Shown: one piece after another, positions 6,837 through 9,343 of the stretch
How positions within the stretch are numbered: position 1 is the stretch's first letter
How the letters are laid out: each line of letters begins with the position of its first letter
Assembly: GCA_913775005.1 (NCBI GenBank)
Contig: CAJYKY010000315.1
Coordinates: 1-9,343, forward strand
DNA length: 9,343 bases
DNA from: an uncultured Achromobacter sp.
GTDB taxonomy: Bacteria; Pseudomonadota; Gammaproteobacteria; Burkholderiales; Burkholderiaceae_B
Direction: 5' to 3'
The notes under the pieces: generated by a model
Told to the model about the DNA's origin: nothing
Seen by the model: only the letters and a program-made list of their open reading frames with translations
The model's database searches: none
Made by a program: the position numbers and the translations under genes

Positions 6837-6856
6837 AAACATTACGGAGAACGTCC

Positions 6857-7846
6857 ATGTCCAAGCCTGCCTTGCGTGTCGCCGTCACCGGCGCCGCCGG
6901 CCAAATCGGTTACGCACTGCTATTCCGCATCGCCTCGGGCGAAATGCTGGGTAAAGATCAACCCGTCATCCTGCAATTGCTGGAAATCCCCGACGAGAAA
7001 GCGCAAAAGGCCCTGAAGGGCGTCATCATGGAATTGGATGACTGCGCCTTCCCGCTGCTGCAAGAAGTCACCGCTCACAGCGACCCGCGCACCGCCTTCA
7101 AGGACGCTGATGTCGCCCTGCTGGTTGGCGCCCGTCCGCGCGGCCCTGGCATGGAACGCAAGGACCTGCTGTCGGTCAATGCCCAGATCTTCACGGCGCA
7201 AGGCAAGGCCCTGAACGACGTGGCCAGCCGCAACGTCAAGGTGCTGGTTGTGGGCAACCCCGCCAACACCAACGCCTACATCGCCATGAAGTCGGCTCCG
7301 GACCTGCCGGCCAAGAACTTCACCGCCATGCTGCGCCTGGACCACAACCGCGCGCTGTCGCAACTGTCGGCCAAGTCGGGCAAGCCGGTTGCTGACATCG
7401 AAAACCTGATCGTCTGGGGCAACCACTCGCCCACGATGTACCCGGATTTCCGCTTCGCCACCGTCGGCGGCGAGTCGCTGTCCAAGCTCATCAATGACGA
7501 CGCCTGGAACCGCGACACCTTCATCCCGACCGTGGGCAAGCGTGGCGCCGCCATCATCGAAGCCCGTGGCCTGTCCTCGGCCGCTTCGGCCGCCAACGCC
7601 GCCATCGACCACGTCCGTGACTGGGTCCTGGGCAGCAATGGCAAGTGGGTCACGATGGGCGTTCCGTCGGATGGCTCCTATGGCATCCCGGAAGGCATCA
7701 TCTACGGCGTGCCGGTCACGACCGAAAATGGCGAGTACAAGCGTGTTGAAGGCCTGGAAATCGACGCCTTCTCGCGTGAGCGCCTGGACTTCACGCTGAA
7801 AGAGCTCCTGGAAGAGCGCGACGGCGTCAAGGACCTGCTGAAGTAA
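6857..7846 (+). CDS. mdh: NAD-dependent malate dehydrogenase
   Basis: Mdh oxidises malate to oxaloacetate in the cytoplasm, supplying the acceptor for both GltA and PrpC. The 329-residue product belongs to the cytosolic-type MDH family found in many proteobacteria. The nucleotide-binding motif is GAAGQIG at 12-18, and Glu43 (LLEIPDE) is placed to favour NAD. Substrate arginines are Arg95 and Arg101 (GARPRGPGMERKD), with Arg165 in LDHNRA. The catalytic pair is Asp162 and His190 (WGNHSPTMYPD). The ATG at 6857 was chosen because GGAG lies seven bases upstream and the protein begins at the usual MSKPALRVAVTG. An in-frame GTG at 6773 would add 28 residues with no family counterpart. It is transcribed away from the GntR-sdh-gltA block and ends in its own terminator. 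Confidence 0.97.
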   Translation: MSKPALRVAVTGAAGQIGYALLFRIASGEMLGKDQPVILQLLEIPDEKAQKALKGVIMELDDCAFPLLQEVTAHSDPRTAFKDADVALLVGARPRGPGMERKDLLSVNAQIFTAQGKALNDVASRNVKVLVVGNPANTNAYIAMKSAPDLPAKNFTAMLRLDHNRALSQLSAKSGKPVADIENLIVWGNHSPTMYPDFRFATVGGESLSKLINDDAWNRDTFIPTVGKRGAAIIEARGLSSAASAANAAIDHVRDWVLGSNGKWVTMGVPSDGSYGIPEGIIYGVPVTTENGEYKRVEGLEIDAFSRERLDFTLKELLEERDGVKDLLK

Positions 7847-7861
7847 GCAGCGCTTGAATAA

Positions 7862-7891
7862 GAATTGGGCCCGTTGATGCGGGCCCAATTC
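7862..7891 (+). terminator. Terminator hairpin of mdh
   Basis: GAATTGGGCCCG (7862-7873) and CGGGCCCAATTC (7880-7891) form a perfect 12-bp stem with a TTGATG loop, starting 16 bases after the mdh stop. Only a weak T-rich tail (GTCTGTAT) follows, so termination may rely on the very stable stem or on Rho. The symmetric stem would work in either direction. Confidence 0.75.
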
Positions 7892-7916
7892 GTCTGTATC
7901 GCCATCTTGCCGAAAC

Positions 7917-7972
7917 ATAAACCTGTCTCTTGGTCCGGCCGCGCTGGATTGTCACGTAGGGGACAGATTTAT
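7917..7972. repeat. Imperfect inverted repeat upstream of prpB
   Basis: ATAAACCTGTC (7917-7927) and GACAGATTTAT (7962-7972) are reverse complements at 10 of 11 positions, with 34 bases between them. The right arm continues inward as GGGGACAGA, a sequence I associate with REP-like palindromes spread by RAYT transposases; that link is unverified. The right arm overlaps the candidate prpB -10, so it could instead be a regulator site. Confidence 0.5.
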
Positions 7973-7975
7973 ATT
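7949..7975 (+). promoter_or_regulatory. Candidate promoter for prpB(C)
   Basis: TTGTCA (7949-7954) and TATATT (7970-7975) each match consensus at 5/6. The 15-base spacing is shorter than ideal, which is typical of promoters that need an activator or that are repressed. Transcription would start near 7982, about 40 bases before the prpB ATG. Confidence 0.4.
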
Positions 7976-8023
7976 CCGGACCCGCGATAAGGTCGTGGGC
8001 CAACCATAAGAACGGAGACATCC

Positions 8024-8914
8024 ATGTCCAGACCCGAATCGCCCGGCGCCCTTTTTCGCCGCGCCCTTGCCGAAGAAAGCCCGTTGCAGATCATCGGCGC
8101 CATCAACGCCAACCACGCGCTGCTGGCCAAGCGTGCCGGCTACCGCGCCATCTATCTGTCGGGCGGCGGCGTGGCGGCGGGTTCACTGGGTCTGCCCGAT
8201 CTGGGCATCAACACCATGGACGACGTGCTGACCGACGTGCGCCGCATCACCGACGTGTGCGACGTACCGCTGGTCGTGGACATCGACACCGGGTTCGGCC
8301 CGTCGGCGTTCAACATCGCCCGCACCGTCAAAAGCCTGATCAAGTTCGGCGCGGCCGCCTGCCACATTGAAGACCAGGTCGGCGCCAAGCGCTGCGGCCA
8401 TCGGCCGGGCAAGGAAATCGTCACCACGGAAGAAATGGCCGACCGCGTGAAGGCCGCCGCCGATGCGCGCACCGATTCCGATTTCTACCTGATCGCCCGC
8501 ACCGACGCCATCGCATCGCACGGCGTGGACGCCGCCATCGAGCGCGCGCTGGCCTGCGTGGAAGCGGGCGCGGACGCCATCTTCGCCGAAGCCGCCTACG
8601 ACCTGCCCACCTATGACCGCTTCGTCAAAGCCGTCAAGGTGCCGGTGCTGGCCAACATCACCGAATTCGGCAAGACGCCGCTGTTCTCGGTGGAAGAGCT
8701 CAAGAGCGTGGGCGTGGGCATGGTGCTGTATCCGCTGTCGGCCTTCCGCGCCATGAACAAGGCCGCCGAAGCCGTCTACACCGCCATCCGCCGCGACGGC
8801 CACCAGAAAAACGTGGTGGACCTGATGCAGACGCGCGAAGAACTGTACGACCGCATCGGCTATCACGAATTTGAATCGCGCCTGGATGCGCTGTTCCAAA
8901 AGGGCAAGGCGTAA
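8024..8914 (+). CDS. prpB: 2-methylisocitrate lyase
   Basis: PrpB cleaves 2-methylisocitrate to pyruvate and succinate, the last step of the methylcitrate cycle for propionyl-CoA use. The 296-residue product matches the family length. The catalytic Cys124 is in AKRCGHRPGKE. The Mg-binding aspartates Asp86 and Asp88 are in VVDIDTGFGP. Arg159 is in LIARTDAI. The phrase YLSGGGVAAGSLGLPDLG distinguishes PrpB from isocitrate lyase and PEP mutase relatives. The ATG at 8024 has GGAG six bases upstream. It is preceded by the mdh terminator and its own candidate promoter, and followed 96 bases later by prpC on the same strand. The succinate it makes is the substrate of the SdhABCD complex encoded a few kilobases away. 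No prpR-type sigma-54 activator is visible in the window. Confidence 0.95.
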   Translation: MSRPESPGALFRRALAEESPLQIIGAINANHALLAKRAGYRAIYLSGGGVAAGSLGLPDLGINTMDDVLTDVRRITDVCDVPLVVDIDTGFGPSAFNIARTVKSLIKFGAAACHIEDQVGAKRCGHRPGKEIVTTEEMADRVKAAADARTDSDFYLIARTDAIASHGVDAAIERALACVEAGADAIFAEAAYDLPTYDRFVKAVKVPVLANITEFGKTPLFSVEELKSVGVGMVLYPLSAFRAMNKAAEAVYTAIRRDGHQKNVVDLMQTREELYDRIGYHEFESRLDALFQKGKA

Positions 8915-8925
8915 AGCCGCCGCCT

Positions 8926-8960
8926 GCCGGTATCCGGCGCTGCGCCATCCTCGCAGCGCC
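8926..8960 (+). repeat. Two overlapping hairpins between prpB and prpC
   Basis: Hairpin 1 is GCCGG (8926-8930), TAT, CCGGC (8934-8938). Hairpin 2 is GGCGCTGCG (8936-8944), a seven-base loop, CGCAGCGCC (8952-8960), with nine perfect pairs. They share 8936-8938, so they cannot both form fully. No T-run follows, so this is more likely an mRNA stability or partial-attenuation element than a strong terminator. Confidence 0.55.
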
Positions 8961-8997
8961 AAGCTAGTCCCCCATTGCATCGACCATCGCGAAAGGA

Positions 8998-9003
8998 AAG
9001 GAG
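8998..9003 (+). promoter_or_regulatory. Strong ribosome-binding site of prpC
   Basis: AAGGAG lies seven bases before the ATG at 9011, the best Shine-Dalgarno match in the window. It fixes this start even though it gives the protein an unusual Lys-rich N-terminus. Confidence 0.8.
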
Positions 9004-9010
9004 TAGAGAC

Positions 9011-9343
9011 ATGAGCACGGCTCCCAAGAACAAAGAAACCAAGCAAGACGCTAAGCAAGATGCCAAGCCGGACGCCAAGCCGGAAGAGAAAGCCGGTTTC
9101 AAACCCAAGAAGTCCGTTGCCCTGTCAGGCGTGGTCGCGGGCAACACCGCGCTGTGCACCGTGGGCCGCAGCGGCAACGACCTGCACTATCGCGGCTACG
9201 ACATCCTGGACATCGCCCACACCAGCGAGTTCGAAGAAATTGCCCACTTGCTCGTCCACGGCAAGCTGCCCAACAAGGCCGAACTGGCCGCGTACAAGCA
9301 AAAGCTGAAGAGCCTGCGCGGCCTGCCCGCGCAATTGCAGGTG
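9011..9343 (+). CDS. prpC: 2-methylcitrate synthase, 5' part (runs off right edge)
   Basis: PrpC condenses propionyl-CoA with oxaloacetate to 2-methylcitrate in the cytoplasm. Only the first 111 residues are in the window. From about residue 31 the sequence (KPKKSVALSGVVAGNTALCT, then GRSGNDLHYRGYDI) is characteristic of PrpC and of short type I bacterial citrate synthases rather than GltA. Placement right after prpB supports PrpC, although the active-site residues lie beyond the edge. The first 30 residues are unusual: Lys/Asp/Glu/Pro-rich, with four tandem four-residue units (QDAK, QDAK, PDAK, PEEK at 12-27), presumably disordered. The start is backed by an excellent AAGGAG site. It probably shares a transcript with prpB; the 96-base gap holds hairpins that may uncouple their levels. 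Confidence 0.92.
   Translation, partial: MSTAPKNKETKQDAKQDAKPDAKPEEKAGFKPKKSVALSGVVAGNTALCTVGRSGNDLHYRGYDILDIAHTSEFEEIAHLLVHGKLPNKAELAAYKQKLKSLRGLPAQLQV
9044..9091 (+). repeat. Fourfold 12-base in-frame repeat in prpC
   Basis: Four 12-base units encode QDAK, QDAK, PDAK and PEEK (residues 12-27). The first three are close copies at DNA level (CAAGACGCTAAG, CAAGATGCCAAG, CCGGACGCCAAG). The length is a multiple of three, so gain or loss of a unit would keep the frame. Confidence 0.7.

Larger units (their letters stand above)
6526..6856. other. Divergent intergenic regulatory region between the GntR gene and mdh
   Basis: These 331 bases contain no convincing gene. They hold a leftward promoter candidate (6643-6672), a three-half-site palindromic operator candidate (6675-6695) and a rightward promoter candidate (6706-6734). 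A hairpin lies in the presumed leftward leader (6601-6618) and two hairpins lie in the mdh leader (6759-6771 and 6818-6836). The stretch around the operator is visibly more AT-rich than the flanking genes. Confidence 0.8.

Noticed and set aside
6773..6856. A 28-codon N-terminal extension of mdh from a GTG
   Set aside because: A good GGAG site precedes the ATG at 6857, and the extension has no counterpart in the family. It would also put structured leader sequence into the protein.
6685..6888. A 67-codon minus-strand open frame in the divergent region
   Set aside because: It overlaps the mdh start, the promoter and the operator candidate, and has no domain or ribosome-binding site.
6920..7918. 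A 332-codon minus-strand open frame opposite mdh
   Set aside because: It is antisense shadow; it also runs through the mdh terminator hairpin.
7858..8011. Isolated ATAAGA half-site matches at 7858-7863 and 8006-8011 near prpB
   Set aside because: They are single six-base matches without the paired or tandem arrangement of 6675-6695, so they are probably chance.
8183..9058. A 291-codon minus-strand open frame opposite prpB
   Set aside because: It is antisense shadow, rich in His/Val/Gly/Ala, and overlaps prpB and the start of prpC.

Overview
The window reads as a core-metabolism chromosomal segment from a high-GC betaproteobacterium. Protein similarity and gene order (sdhCDAB-sdhE-gltA facing away from mdh, then prpB-prpC) fit the Alcaligenaceae, most likely Achromobacter or Bordetella. 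The genus is inferred from memory of such loci, not from a search. I see no phage, transposase, integrase, CRISPR array, tRNA or rRNA.

Layout. Positions 1-540 (minus strand) hold the first 180 codons of an unrecognised two-helix membrane protein that runs off the left edge. A strong UUCG-loop terminator at 601-626 separates it from gltA. Positions 646-5597 (minus) are a tight six-gene block read right to left: sdhC, sdhD, sdhA, sdhB, sdhE, gltA. It encodes all four succinate dehydrogenase (complex II) subunits, the flavinylation factor SdhE and citrate synthase. Upstream of it on the same strand is a GntR/HutC-type regulator (5719-6525). A 331-base intergenic region (6526-6856) then separates this leftward block from mdh (6857-7846, plus). 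After the mdh terminator, prpB (8024-8914) and the start of prpC (9011 to the right edge) begin the 2-methylcitrate pathway for propionyl-CoA breakdown.

How the genes work together. GltA, SdhABCD and Mdh catalyse consecutive or neighbouring oxidative TCA-cycle steps. PrpC and PrpB convert propionyl-CoA plus oxaloacetate to 2-methylcitrate and, after isomerisation, to pyruvate plus succinate. That succinate is the substrate of SdhABCD, and Mdh regenerates the oxaloacetate. The segment therefore joins two linked cycles, with a citrate synthase homologue at each end.

The most notable non-coding signal is three contiguous 7-base half-sites (two direct, one inverted, forming a perfect 12-base palindrome) at 6675-6695. 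They lie between two candidate divergent promoters and are a good candidate operator for the GntR protein. Other structures are an imperfect 56-base inverted repeat before prpB, two mutually exclusive hairpins between prpB and prpC, and a fourfold 12-base repeat inside the 5' end of prpC. I found no evidence for an entirely new gene system; the novelty is mainly regulatory.
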